Source of the DNA: JACOTK01 sp963743945
GTDB taxonomy: Bacteria; Actinomycetota; Acidimicrobiia; Acidimicrobiales; CADCSY01
DNA length: 64,000 nucleotides
Assembly (NCBI GenBank): GCA_963743945.1
Contig: CAVURO010000003.1
Span: 47,872 to 111,871 of the forward strand
Reading direction: 5' to 3'
Both the position numbers and the translations under genes were made by a program. Below the pieces are notes generated by a model. It saw nothing but the letters and a program-made list of their open reading frames with translations, ran no database searches and was not told the DNA's origin. Below, in pieces: positions 48,183 to 56,190 of the stretch. Within the stretch, counting starts at the first letter, position 1. Each line of letters begins with the position of its first letter.

Positions 48183-48519
48183 AGGCCCACGATTCGATCT
48201 CGACGGCCGCACCGAAGGGCAGGGCTGCCACCCCGATGGAGGAGCGAGCCGGGCGGTGCGCCCCGAAGCCGGCGAGGTACGCCTCGTTCATCGCCGGAAA
48301 GTCGGCCATGTCGCACAGGAAGACCGTGTTCTTCACCACATCGGTGAGCGCCGCGCCCTCGGTGGCGAGCAGGGCCCGCAGGTTCTCGATCGCCACACGC
48401 AGCTGGGCGCCGACACCGCCCTCGACCAATTGGCCCTCGACGATGCCGAGTTGGCCCGACACGATCAGCCAGTCACCGGCGCGGACGATGGGGGAATAGG
48501 GACCAACGGGTTTGCTCAC
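48148..48519 (-). CDS. ridA: RidA-family imine/enamine deaminase
   Basis: A 123-residue RidA/YjgF protein that hydrolyses reactive enamine/imine intermediates of PLP enzymes. It has VGPYSPIVRAGDWLIVSGQL at the N-terminus, VVKNTVFLCDMADFPAMNEA and the substrate-binding arginine in HRPARSSIGVAALPFGAAVE. GTG 48519 has GGAGAG just upstream. It lies downstream of the xanthine-dehydrogenase-like gene, from which a 15-bp tandem repeat separates it. Confidence 0.85.
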   Translation of the reverse strand: MSKPVGPYSPIVRAGDWLIVSGQLGIVEGQLVEGGVGAQLRVAIENLRALLATEGAALTDVVKNTVFLCDMADFPAMNEAYLAGFGAHRPARSSIGVAALPFGAAVEIESWAYVGEARSDRAD

Positions 48520-48580
48520 ATGCTCTCCAATGGTTGCTCGACTCGGCTTGATCGTCGTCACGATTCTCGCCCATCGCGTC

Positions 48581-48640
48581 AGGACCGTCAGCCTCGGGAC
48601 CGTCAGCCTCGGGACCGTCAGCCTCGGGACCGTCAGCCTC
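48581..48640. repeat. 15-bp tandem repeat, four units
   Basis: Four units of (A/G)GGACCGTCAGCCTC-type sequence, 48581-48640, the first differing at one base. On the minus strand every unit contains TGA in one frame. The stop of the upstream xanthine-dehydrogenase-like gene (48633-48635) lies inside the fourth unit. Confidence 0.9.
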
Positions 48641-50168
48641 GGGACGTCGGCCACGTCGGCCCAAGGCCGTCCGCTATCCACGCCGCTGCGGCAACGGCGG
48701 CGAACACGGCGTCGGAACCCGACACGGCCGGTCCCGACTCGTCCACGATCTCCAGCTCGATGAGGGGGGTGTCGACGGCACGCAGCACACCGAACGAGCG
48801 GATGGTGAGATCGTGCACGACTCCCTGCTCGTCCACGGCCAAGCCCTCGCTGCGAACCCATCCCAGCGCCATGTGCGCAGCGCCGATGCAGTAGGAACGC
48901 AGGACCACCTCGTCGAGCGGCGCACCGCAGCCGACCCGCAGCCGCACCCGACCATCAGGCTCAATCGAGGCGGTCGCAGTCGCCCCTGCAGGCGAGCGAA
49001 CCGTGACGGGTTGCTCGTTGGTCAGGCCTGCAAGCAGGACCGCCGCCTCGACCCAGCCTGCCCCCCGGAGGTCGATCGAAGTCGGAGGGCCGGGGATGTC
49101 GACCTCCTCCACGACCAGACCGGAGGCAACCGACGTGATGGCCTGCACGATGCCCGGGGTTCGGACAACCCGGACCACGCCCGTCCCGTCGGCCCGGATG
49201 CCCGCCGCAATCGGTGGGCGCTTCGGGCCGAGGCGGACGCAATCCTCCCGAGACAACACGACCCGGACGGGCCGCCCGGTCTCATCGGCGAGGCGACGGG
49301 CCGTCGCCGGGGCCGGCGATGAGGTCTTTGCGCCGAAGGCGCCACCGTTCGCCAAGGGCGTCGCAGGCTCGCCACCGGGCACACACCAGGAGGCGTCGGT
49401 TTCGAGATACGCGGGCTCCACCCAGGTCGTTCGCAGGGTCAGGGCCCAATCACCCTCGGGCACCTCGATCGGATGGCGCCGATGAAGCGTGCTGCGCCGA
49501 CCCTGCACCTTGCCCGCACGCGCACGTGCCTCGGCAAGGGTCTCGCCGAGGACCCAGCCCCCTTCGGCGTTCGGCACGGCGACCATGGCATCGGGGGGAC
49601 AGGTGTCCTCCGCAAATCCTCCCCGACCCAGGGCGACATCGACCGCGACCCGTTGCGTCGTCCCACCCTCGATGGTCGCTCGCCGGCCGGCGGCTTCGAG
49701 ATCACGGCTTCCGTCCACGCCGGCCTGCGACGACCCATGGAACAGATCCCAGGCGTCGAGGATGGTCCGCCACCCCGTACAACGACAGAGGTGCGCACTC
49801 AGCGCACGTTCCACCGGCGCATCGGCATCGAGCGAGGACAGGCGGGTGATGATGCCCGGGGTGCAGAAGCCGCACTGACTTGCGCCCGTGGCCACGAACG
49901 CCTCCGCCCACCGCTGTCGAACTTCGGCAGGAAGGCCGTCGAGTGTGGTGATCCTGCGGCCGGCAACGCGGCGTGCCGGGGTCACGCAGGCAACCCGAGG
50001 CACGCCGTCGACCAGCACCGTGCAACACCCGCACTGGCCCTGTGGGCTGCAGCCGTCCTTGGGTGCGCGGCGACCCAGCGGGCCACGAAGCACATCGAGC
50101 AACGACGAGCCGTCGTCGTCAACCTCCACGGGCTCGTTGTCAACCTCGAAGGCGATGCGCAGATCCAC
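48633..50168 (-). CDS. Xanthine-dehydrogenase-like fusion: 2x[2Fe-2S] domain plus shortened molybdo-subunit segment
   Basis: A 511-residue protein. Residues about 1-150 are a complete small subunit with two [2Fe-2S] centres: CSPQGQCGCCTVLVDG and QCGFCTPGII plus HLCRCTGWRTIL. The rest matches only parts of the xanthine dehydrogenase/CO dehydrogenase large subunit, for example ANGGAFGAKTSSPAPATARR, VRVVLSREDCVRLGPKR and DAVFAAVAAAAWIADGLG. The large subunit is normally about 750 residues, so most of the molybdopterin-binding part appears absent. Possible readings are a distinct family with a reduced domain, a deletion derivative, or a partner completed by another chain. GTG 50168 is chosen because TATCGT lies 7 nt before it; GTG 50177 and 50192 are alternatives. 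Confidence 0.65.
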   Translation of the reverse strand: MDLRIAFEVDNEPVEVDDDGSSLLDVLRGPLGRRAPKDGCSPQGQCGCCTVLVDGVPRVACVTPARRVAGRRITTLDGLPAEVRQRWAEAFVATGASQCGFCTPGIITRLSSLDADAPVERALSAHLCRCTGWRTILDAWDLFHGSSQAGVDGSRDLEAAGRRATIEGGTTQRVAVDVALGRGGFAEDTCPPDAMVAVPNAEGGWVLGETLAEARARAGKVQGRRSTLHRRHPIEVPEGDWALTLRTTWVEPAYLETDASWCVPGGEPATPLANGGAFGAKTSSPAPATARRLADETGRPVRVVLSREDCVRLGPKRPPIAAGIRADGTGVVRVVRTPGIVQAITSVASGLVVEEVDIPGPPTSIDLRGAGWVEAAVLLAGLTNEQPVTVRSPAGATATASIEPDGRVRLRVGCGAPLDEVVLRSYCIGAAHMALGWVRSEGLAVDEQGVVHDLTIRSFGVLRAVDTPLIELEIVDESGPAVSGSDAVFAAVAAAAWIADGLGPTWPTSRG

Positions 50169-50175
50169 GACCGTC

Positions 50176-50181
50176 ACGATA
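50176..50181 (-). promoter_or_regulatory. Putative -10 (TATCGT) of the xanthine-dehydrogenase-like gene
   Basis: TATCGT lies 7 nt before GTG 50168 on the minus strand. On the plus strand TAGGTT (50180-50185) overlaps it and precedes ATG 50195 by 9 nt, so the two divergent promoters overlap. Confidence 0.4.
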
Positions 50182-50194
50182 GGTTCAAGCACTG

Positions 50195-51118
50195 ATGAAT
50201 CCTGAACCAGACCCGGGTTCACCGGGGCCTCCCTCCCTCTCCCGTCGCTCACTCCTGGCTGCGGGAACGGGAGCGTTTGCACTGCTGCTCGGGGCGTGCT
50301 CGTCGGACTCCGGCACCAAGAAGGCGGTGAAGGCGACGACGGCGACGTCCGGAGCGACAGACGGGAAGATCTCCCTCGCCCAGATGTTCGACCCCCGCGT
50401 CCCTGTCGGAACGCCGCTGCGCCTGCCCTTGGGCCTCGTCGACGCCGAGGGTGTGTTCCTGAAGGATCCCCCTGCGGCCATCTCGGCCCGTCTCGGTCCC
50501 AAGGACGGCGATCTCGGCCCATCCATCGAGCTGTCCCGCCGCGACAAGGGTCTGGAGCGGGCCTACTACCCGCTTCTCACCACGCTGGCCACCCCGGGCT
50601 CGTGGCGTCTGGAGGTCACCGCCGCAGGCCAGACGCTCGAGAGCACCCTTTCCGCCCTCGGGCCCACGGACATGCCGGGACGAGTGGTCCAGCCCGGTGA
50701 GCAACTTCCGGCCATCGCCACACCCACGATCGCATCGCCGCGGGAGGTCGATCCGATCTGCACGGCGAAGCCACCCTGTCCCCTGCACGAGGTGAGCCTC
50801 GACCGGGCGTTGACGCTCGGAAAGCCCATCGCGCTGTTGGTGTCGACCCCGGCGTTCTGCCAGACATCCATCTGCGGTCCCGTCCTCGACCTGTTCGTCG
50901 ATCAAGGCCGGGCGTTCGGCGAGTCCGTCACCATGATGCACATCGAGGTCTACACCGACAACACGGCCAAGAAGACCGCCGACACCGTCGAGGCACTGGG
51001 GCTCACCTACGAGCCGTCACTGTTCCTTGCCGCTCCGGACGGAACGCTGAGCGAGCGTCTCGACTTCATCTTCGACACCGGCGAACTTGCCGAAGGGCTG
51101 GCCCGCCTCGTCCCCTGA
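50195..51118 (+). CDS. Thioredoxin-fold lipoprotein
   Basis: A 307-residue exported lipoprotein. The N-terminus has twin arginines (SRRSLLAAG) and a lipobox LLLGAC near residue 35, then a linker. Residues about 190-307 look like a thioredoxin fold: PIALLVSTPAFCQTSICGPV carries cysteines in a CQTSICGP arrangement, and LTYEPSLFLAAPDGTL resembles the cis-proline region. The role is probably extracytoplasmic thiol or electron chemistry. It diverges from the xanthine-dehydrogenase-like gene with overlapping promoters and is near TlpA- and DsbB-like genes. The cysteine motif is not the classic CxxC, so oxidoreductase activity is uncertain. Confidence 0.7.
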   Translation: MNPEPDPGSPGPPSLSRRSLLAAGTGAFALLLGACSSDSGTKKAVKATTATSGATDGKISLAQMFDPRVPVGTPLRLPLGLVDAEGVFLKDPPAAISARLGPKDGDLGPSIELSRRDKGLERAYYPLLTTLATPGSWRLEVTAAGQTLESTLSALGPTDMPGRVVQPGEQLPAIATPTIASPREVDPICTAKPPCPLHEVSLDRALTLGKPIALLVSTPAFCQTSICGPVLDLFVDQGRAFGESVTMMHIEVYTDNTAKKTADTVEALGLTYEPSLFLAAPDGTLSERLDFIFDTGELAEGLARLVP

Positions 51119-51273
51119 GGTTCGTTCGTGCCCGACCCGCAGGTGCACGGGCCCGCAGGTGCACCGCCCGGCGGTCATCAGAAAGCGGGTCCGAAACGGG
51201 CGATCGGTGCAGACGAATCTGCCGCTCGACGCCGGCCTACCGGTCCGATGCGAGGTGACGGGAGGGTAAATGG

Positions 51274-51594
51274 TCAGGAGAAGGAGTTGCCACACCCGCA
51301 GGTGCGCTGTGCATTCGGGTTGTTGATCGAGAACCCGGTCTCCTGCAGCCCGTCCTTGTACTCCAGGGTGGCGCCGGTCAGGAGCTGGGCGCTGGAGGGA
51401 TCGACCACAACCCGCACCCCGTTGAACTCCTGGGTCAGGTCCTCGCCCGAGGTGTCGCCGTCGAAGAACATCTCATAGCTGAAGCCGGAGCATCCGCCGG
51501 GCCGAACGGCGACCCGCAGGGCCAGAGAGGTGTCACCCTCGGCCTCAAGCAACTCCTTGACCTTCGATGCAGCTGTTTCGGTCACGGTGATCAT
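51274..51594 (-). CDS. A-type iron-sulfur carrier (HesB/IscA/ErpA family)
   Basis: A 106-residue protein that carries or delivers Fe-S clusters. The three conserved cysteines are present: one in RPGGCSGFSYEM and two in AQRTCGCGNSF at the C-terminus. LLTGATLEYKDGLQETGFSI fits the family. ATG 51594 (MITVTETAA) has GGAG upstream; the 24 earlier in-frame codons are not supported. It is divergent from the Mrp-family Fe-S ATPase gene, consistent with a shared function. Confidence 0.93.
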   Translation of the reverse strand: MITVTETAASKVKELLEAEGDTSLALRVAVRPGGCSGFSYEMFFDGDTSGEDLTQEFNGVRVVVDPSSAQLLTGATLEYKDGLQETGFSINNPNAQRTCGCGNSFS

Positions 51595-51673
51595 GATTGC
51601 TCCTTCATCGCCAAGCTTGAGACGGACTCCGGGCAAGTGTAGCGAACGAGGGCTGCTGCGCACCATGGACCGG

Positions 51674-51679
51674 TAGAAT
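51674..51679 (+). promoter_or_regulatory. Putative -10 (TAGAAT) of leaderless mrp
   Basis: TAGAAT, close to the TATAAT consensus, lies 7 nt before ATG 51687 and 1 nt before ATG 51681. The spacing favours 51687 as a leaderless start. Confidence 0.55.
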
Positions 51680-51686
51680 CATGGCC

Positions 51687-52865
51687 ATGGGCGAGCCCAG
51701 AACTCTCACACCGACCGACGACGACCTTCTGGCCGTGCTGCGCGGCGTGATCGACCCCGAGCTCGGCAGCGACATCGTCGACCTGGGCATGGTCCGCTCT
51801 GCGACCATCGATCCGGGCGGCGTCGTTGCCATCACCATCGCGCTGACCACCGCAGGGTGTCCCCTCAAGGGCCAGATCAAGAAGGACGTGGAGGCTCGCG
51901 TCGCCACGCTTCCCGGCGTGGCGACCACGGCGATCACCTGGGAGGAGATGACCGCCGCCGAGAAGACGGCCTGCATGGCCAAGGCTCGCTGGAACGCCCG
52001 TGGCACCCTGTCGACCACGGTGTCTCCCACAACCAAGGTCGTCGCCATCGCCTCGGGCAAGGGGGGTGTCGGCAAGTCGTCCCTGACCGTCAACCTCGCG
52101 GCTGCGCTCGCGCAGCGAGGCATGACCATCGGGGTGCTCGATGCCGACATCGGGGGCTTCTCCATTCCCCGCATGCTCGACATGGTCGGTCCCCTGAGCG
52201 CAGCGGACGATGAGGACGGGAAGCGCCGCATCATTCCCCACGTCAAACCCATCGGCACGGGAACACTCGAGGTCGTGTCCATGGGCTTCCTCGTGGAGGA
52301 TGAGGACAGCGCCCTGTTGTGGCGCGGCCAGATGCTCAACCGAGCGGTGCAGCACTTCCTCGAGGACGTCCAGTGGGGGGAGCTCGATTACCTGTTCATC
52401 GACCTCCCGCCCGGCACCGGTGACATCCAGATGGGTCTTGCGCGCCTGCTTCCCCAGACCGAGATGATCATCGTGACCACCCCCCCGGTCGCCGCGCAGA
52501 AGATTGCCGCCCGGGCGGGTGACCTCGCGCGCAAGACCTACCTGCGCGTAGCAGGTGTGATCGAGAACATGTCGGCGTTCACCTGTGAGCACGGCACGAG
52601 CTACGCACTCTTCGGCGCCGGGGGCGGCGAGGCCCTGGCGGCCGAACTCGGGGTGCCACTCCTCGGACAGGTCCCCCTGGAGGCGTCGGTCGCCGCCGCC
52701 GGCGATGCCGGCCTGCCGGTCGTTCTCGGCGACGGTCCCGCAGCGGATGCCTACCGGGCGATCGCCGAGCGCATCGTGACCGAGGCCATTCCGCCCATCG
52801 AGCTCGCGAGCTGCACCGCACATCTCCTGGAACAGATGGAAGCCGCCCTCGGCCCGGCCGGGTGA
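51687..52865 (+). CDS. Mrp/NBP35 (ApbC)-family Fe-S cluster ATPase
   Basis: A 392-residue P-loop protein of Fe-S cluster assembly. The N-terminal MIP18/DUF59 domain (VIDPELGSDIVDLGMVRS, TTAGCPLKGQIKKDVE) is followed by the deviant Walker A ASGKGGVGKSSLTVNLAAAL, DADIGGFSIPRML and LFIDLPPGTGDIQM. In the place of the usual cluster-binding CxxC it has only one cysteine (SAFTCEHGTSYALFG), so cluster binding may differ. It diverges from the A-type carrier gene. Start ATG 51687 is chosen by a TAGAAT hexamer 7 nt upstream. Confidence 0.9.
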   Translation: MGEPRTLTPTDDDLLAVLRGVIDPELGSDIVDLGMVRSATIDPGGVVAITIALTTAGCPLKGQIKKDVEARVATLPGVATTAITWEEMTAAEKTACMAKARWNARGTLSTTVSPTTKVVAIASGKGGVGKSSLTVNLAAALAQRGMTIGVLDADIGGFSIPRMLDMVGPLSAADDEDGKRRIIPHVKPIGTGTLEVVSMGFLVEDEDSALLWRGQMLNRAVQHFLEDVQWGELDYLFIDLPPGTGDIQMGLARLLPQTEMIIVTTPPVAAQKIAARAGDLARKTYLRVAGVIENMSAFTCEHGTSYALFGAGGGEALAAELGVPLLGQVPLEASVAAAGDAGLPVVLGDGPAADAYRAIAERIVTEAIPPIELASCTAHLLEQMEAALGPAG

Positions 52866-52883
52866 GCCGAGACACCGCCCGCC

Positions 52884-53540
52884 TCAGCCCACGCCGCGGG
52901 CCCGGGCCACGAGGTCCTCGATCTGTTGGACCGTGAGTTCGCCGCTGACCCGCTCCACCACCTTTCCCTGCGCGTCGACCGCGACGAAGAACGGGAATGC
53001 GGTCAATCCGTACGCCGTCGCCGCCGACCCCTGCTCGTCATCGGCCAGAACGACCGGCTGCCATCCCTCCCGCTCCAGCCACGCCGAGGGTGGATAGTTG
53101 GGCCGCTCGGCAACCGTCGCCGTCGCGATCGAAACCAGTGCCACCCCCTCGGGAGGCCCGTTCTGTTCGATCCAGTCAGCGATCACCGGCACCTCCTTCT
53201 GACAGTGCGGGCACCAGTGGGCGAGGAACATCAACACCTTCGGCGTGCCGTCGTTGCTGATCGCCACGCCGGCACCGTCGAAGGCCGCACCTTTCACCTC
53301 GGGCGCCCGCAGGCCAACCGCAGCATCGACGCCCTCGCCGTGCGGCGGCAACGCGGCGCCTGCCACCGAGACCGGCCGGGTCTCACGGATCGATCCCGTC
53401 ACGGACGATCCGGCTTCCACGCCCGAACCGTCGTCGTCACCGCCACGGCTGAGCAGAACGGCCACGAGGCCGAGCACGATGATCATCCCCACCGCGATCG
53501 GCACCAGCGGGAACGGGCGTGGGGAGCGTTGGTCACTCAT
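52884..53540 (-). CDS. TlpA-type thioredoxin-like membrane protein
   Basis: A 218-residue protein with one N-terminal membrane helix (VPIAVGMIIVLGLVAVLL) and an extracytoplasmic thioredoxin domain. The active site is LAHWCPHCQKEVPV, a WCPHC motif, and GLTAFPFFVAVDAQG provides the cis-proline. It probably reduces or oxidises disulfides outside the membrane. Its ATG overlaps the stop of the upstream DsbB-like gene (ATGA), so the two are an enzyme/redox-partner pair. Confidence 0.9.
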   Translation of the reverse strand: MSDQRSPRPFPLVPIAVGMIIVLGLVAVLLSRGGDDDGSGVEAGSSVTGSIRETRPVSVAGAALPPHGEGVDAAVGLRAPEVKGAAFDGAGVAISNDGTPKVLMFLAHWCPHCQKEVPVIADWIEQNGPPEGVALVSIATATVAERPNYPPSAWLEREGWQPVVLADDEQGSAATAYGLTAFPFFVAVDAQGKVVERVSGELTVQQIEDLVARARGVG

Positions 53541-54130
53541 GAGACGGTTCCTTTCAACGCGACGAGGGGGTCATCGGAAGGTGGATCAATCGGAGCCGGG
53601 TCGCCAACCCACAACAGGGTTGCGATCAACAGGAAGGCGGACAGTGCCATGGTCGGAATCGTGAGGTACCCGAACCGCTCCACCCAGATGAGGCTGCACG
53701 GGTTGGTGGGATCACAGGTCGTGGATTCGAGCGAAGGGAAGCGCTCCACGGCCATGTGGTAGCCGGAGACCGACGCGCCGAGGAGGGCGATCACCATCAC
53801 CACCCGCTGCAGGACGCGTGACCTTCCCCAGGCCGCCACCATCAGGATCGGAACAAGCGGGTACATGACGAAGCGCTGGTACCAGCAGAGCCGACACGGT
53901 GTGAAGTGCGCGACCTCCGAGAAGTAGAGGCTGCCCGACGTGGCGACCACGGCAACGAGAACCGCGAGGGAGGAAGCCTGTGGCTCCAGGAATCGCCTCA
54001 TGGAGCCGCCGAGCCGAGCCACCGCGGGAAACCGCCGCCCGGCGATGCTCAGCACAAGCACGGTCGCCACGGTCGCCTGCGCCAGGACAGCCAGGAAGGC
54101 CAGCAGCAGGGTGACGGCGTCGGTGCTCAT
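53537..54130 (-). CDS. Disulfide-formation protein, DsbB/BdbC family
   Basis: A 197-residue integral membrane protein with four to five hydrophobic helices. It contains HFTPCRLCWYQRFVMYPL, where CRLC is the first redox pair, and STTCDPTNPCSLIWVERFGY with the second pair. This is the DsbB/BdbC pattern, which passes electrons from a periplasmic oxidase to quinones. ATG 54130 (MSTDAVTLLL) is used; the upstream frame is not hydrophobic or coding. It is coupled by overlap to the TlpA gene. Confidence 0.92.
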   Translation of the reverse strand: MSTDAVTLLLAFLAVLAQATVATVLVLSIAGRRFPAVARLGGSMRRFLEPQASSLAVLVAVVATSGSLYFSEVAHFTPCRLCWYQRFVMYPLVPILMVAAWGRSRVLQRVVMVIALLGASVSGYHMAVERFPSLESTTCDPTNPCSLIWVERFGYLTIPTMALSAFLLIATLLWVGDPAPIDPPSDDPLVALKGTVS

Positions 54131-54219
54131 GACGATCGCCCATGCTTGCAGACCAGTCGGCCGCCGGGGGCGCACCCCGCCGGCTCGCGGCAACGGTCAT
54201 CAGGCGGCCAGGCTGAGGT

Positions 54220-55143
54220 TCATCGGCCGTGGGTCTGCGCGTATTCCTCGTACGTCGAGCCGACCAGGCCACTCGCGAGACCGGCGCCGTAGGCCAACTT
54301 CTGCAACGCCGCCACCCTCACGGCCTTGCCCCTGAACGGACCTGTGGCCAGGAGCGCGACACCCCCGCCGACCTCGACTGCTGCGGCAGCCACCCGCTTG
54401 GCTCGACGGGGCCATGAATCCCGGAGATCCCGTAGGCACAGGCTCAGCGTGTTCCCCCGGCTGTAGGCCCGGCGCACGAGCCAGCCCACCGAGATCCGTG
54501 ACGGAGGCACCAACTCCCGGACGATCGCGTCGTCGGCCCAGGCGATGTGAGCGCCGTTGAGTCGAACCCGCATGAAGAAGTGCGTGTCCTCTCCTCCCGT
54601 TGTGGCGTACCGCTCATCGAACGGTGGCCATGGATCACGCAACAGCCGGGCGGCGATGAGCACGTTGCTGGTCCGCGCGTAGGTCAGCCGGGTGCCCGTC
54701 GGGAATCGAGGGCGATCGTAGAACTTGCCCTGCACGACCCAATCGGGCGGCGCCTCGGCGAACTCGGGGATCACGGGGCCGGTCACCACATCGGCTCCCG
54801 TCGAGGCCTGTACGTCGAGCAACCCGGTCAGCCAGTCGGCGTCGGGAACCTCGTCGTCGTCGATGAACGCGACGAGGTCGGCGTCTGCGGAGATCGCGGC
54901 CGCGACGGCGGCGTTGCGTGCCTGGGCGATGCCTCGACGGGCCTCGATGACATAGGTGATCGGAAGGGCCGGGGAAGGGCGGACCGATTCGACGATCGCC
55001 TCTCCCGATCCGAGCTCGTCGTTGTCGACCACGACGACGGACACGGTGACGCCTTCGGGAACGCGCAACAGGTGCAGTGCAGCGAGCAGGGAACTCAGGC
55101 CCTCGGGTCGGTGAAAGGTCAGCGCGCAGATGGCGACATGCAT
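54220..55143 (-). CDS. Glycosyltransferase family 2
   Basis: A 307-residue GT-A fold enzyme. It opens HVAICALTFHRPEGLSSLLA. The nucleotide-sugar and metal sites are in VVDNDELGSG and VAFIDDDEVPDADWL, where DDD is the DxD-type motif. GGEDTHFFMRVRLNG is the catalytic-base region. A C-terminal tail of about 60 residues has hydrophobic stretches that may associate with the membrane. It is 39 bases from the divergent second GT2, and the two probably add sugars in the same surface glycan. ATG 55143 has an adjacent alternative frame but the GT2 N-terminus fixes this start. Confidence 0.9.
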   Translation of the reverse strand: MHVAICALTFHRPEGLSSLLAALHLLRVPEGVTVSVVVVDNDELGSGEAIVESVRPSPALPITYVIEARRGIAQARNAAVAAAISADADLVAFIDDDEVPDADWLTGLLDVQASTGADVVTGPVIPEFAEAPPDWVVQGKFYDRPRFPTGTRLTYARTSNVLIAARLLRDPWPPFDERYATTGGEDTHFFMRVRLNGAHIAWADDAIVRELVPPSRISVGWLVRRAYSRGNTLSLCLRDLRDSWPRRAKRVAAAAVEVGGGVALLATGPFRGKAVRVAALQKLAYGAGLASGLVGSTYEEYAQTHGR

Positions 55144-55182
55144 GGACAGCTCGACTATCATTTCGCTCGTGAGGATCCTGCA

Positions 55183-56187
55183 TTGAGCATAAAGCTGAGT
55201 GCTGTGATCTGCACCTTCAACCGTGTTGATCACGTACAGCTTGCCATTGAAAGTCTCACCTCACAGACGCTGCCGGCCGATGACTTTGAGATCATTGTCG
55301 TCGACAATGCCTCCAGTGATGCGACGCCAGACGTCATCGGACAACTCCTCGCCTCCATTCCCAACCTGCGTTACGTGCGTGAGGACACGATGGGGCTCTC
55401 GCACGCGCGCAATCGGGGAACCGCGGAATCACGGGGCGAGATCATCGTCTTTCTCGATGACGATGCCGTCGCGGAACCCGACTGCCTCGCCGCACATCTA
55501 CGTGCCTTCGCCCAACAGCCGGCGCCGGTCGCCACTGCTGGTCGCATCTATCTGCGTTGGCCGGCTGAACGTCCTTCGTGGGTTCCGGTGAGCCAGGAAA
55601 GCTATTATTCAGGGCTTGATCTTGGTGACTCCTACCAACTGTTGACGTTCCCGCAATATCCTTATGGCGCCAACATGGCCATCGACAGACAGACCCTGAT
55701 CGACCTGGGAGGCTTTTCGGTCGAACTGGGACGAATCGGCACCAATTTGATCTCGGGAGAGGAGAAGGATCTCTTCCTGCGGATCCATCGATTGGGCAGG
55801 AGGGTTGTGTACGTTCCCGATGCCGTCGTGCATCACCACGTGCTGGAGGAACGTACCGAGAAGAGATGGCTCCTTCGACGTTCGCTCGCCCAGGGTCGAT
55901 CGGACATCGTCATGGACGCCATCGCCAAGGGCCCGCCGCCGCTCGCTCGACTGACTGCTCGCACCTCGTTGCACTGGGCCCGGTCGGGCAGGCGACTTGC
56001 CGCTCTTGTGGGGGCGCTGGTCCTCCGTCGCGACGCCGCGGAGATCATGGCCCGCGCCGGCCTGAGCCTTCGTTGGGTGGGCGCCGCATGGGAGGGGACG
56101 CTCATGATGGTTCGTTCGAGGTCGGCCCGGGATGAGATCGAACCGCAGCCGGCTCCCGCTCGTGGCGAGGGCGACCTGGGTTCCTGA
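55183..56187 (+). CDS. Glycosyltransferase family 2
   Basis: A 334-residue GT2. It has LSAVICTFNRVDHVQLAIES, IIVVDNASSDATPDVI, LSHARNRGTAESRGEIIVFL followed by DDD (the DxD motif) and ISGEEKDLFLRIHRLG with the catalytic-base region. A C-terminal extension of about 70 residues is basic. The start is a TTG at 55183, preceded by GAGGA; the much longer frame upstream runs over the divergent GT gene and is a shadow. A GTG-initiated five-codon frame (55169-55186) ends on the start, see findings. Confidence 0.9.
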   Translation: MSIKLSAVICTFNRVDHVQLAIESLTSQTLPADDFEIIVVDNASSDATPDVIGQLLASIPNLRYVREDTMGLSHARNRGTAESRGEIIVFLDDDAVAEPDCLAAHLRAFAQQPAPVATAGRIYLRWPAERPSWVPVSQESYYSGLDLGDSYQLLTFPQYPYGANMAIDRQTLIDLGGFSVELGRIGTNLISGEEKDLFLRIHRLGRRVVYVPDAVVHHHVLEERTEKRWLLRRSLAQGRSDIVMDAIAKGPPPLARLTARTSLHWARSGRRLAALVGALVLRRDAAEIMARAGLSLRWVGAAWEGTLMMVRSRSARDEIEPQPAPARGEGDLGS

Positions 56188-56190
56188 ACG

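Noticed and set aside
48581..48640. 15-bp repeats as a CRISPR array
   Set aside because: Units are contiguous with no spacers and there are no cas genes.
54547..55182. N-terminal extension of the second glycosyltransferase
   Set aside because: It covers the divergent GT2 in antisense and has no GT motif; the GT2 fold starts at 55183.
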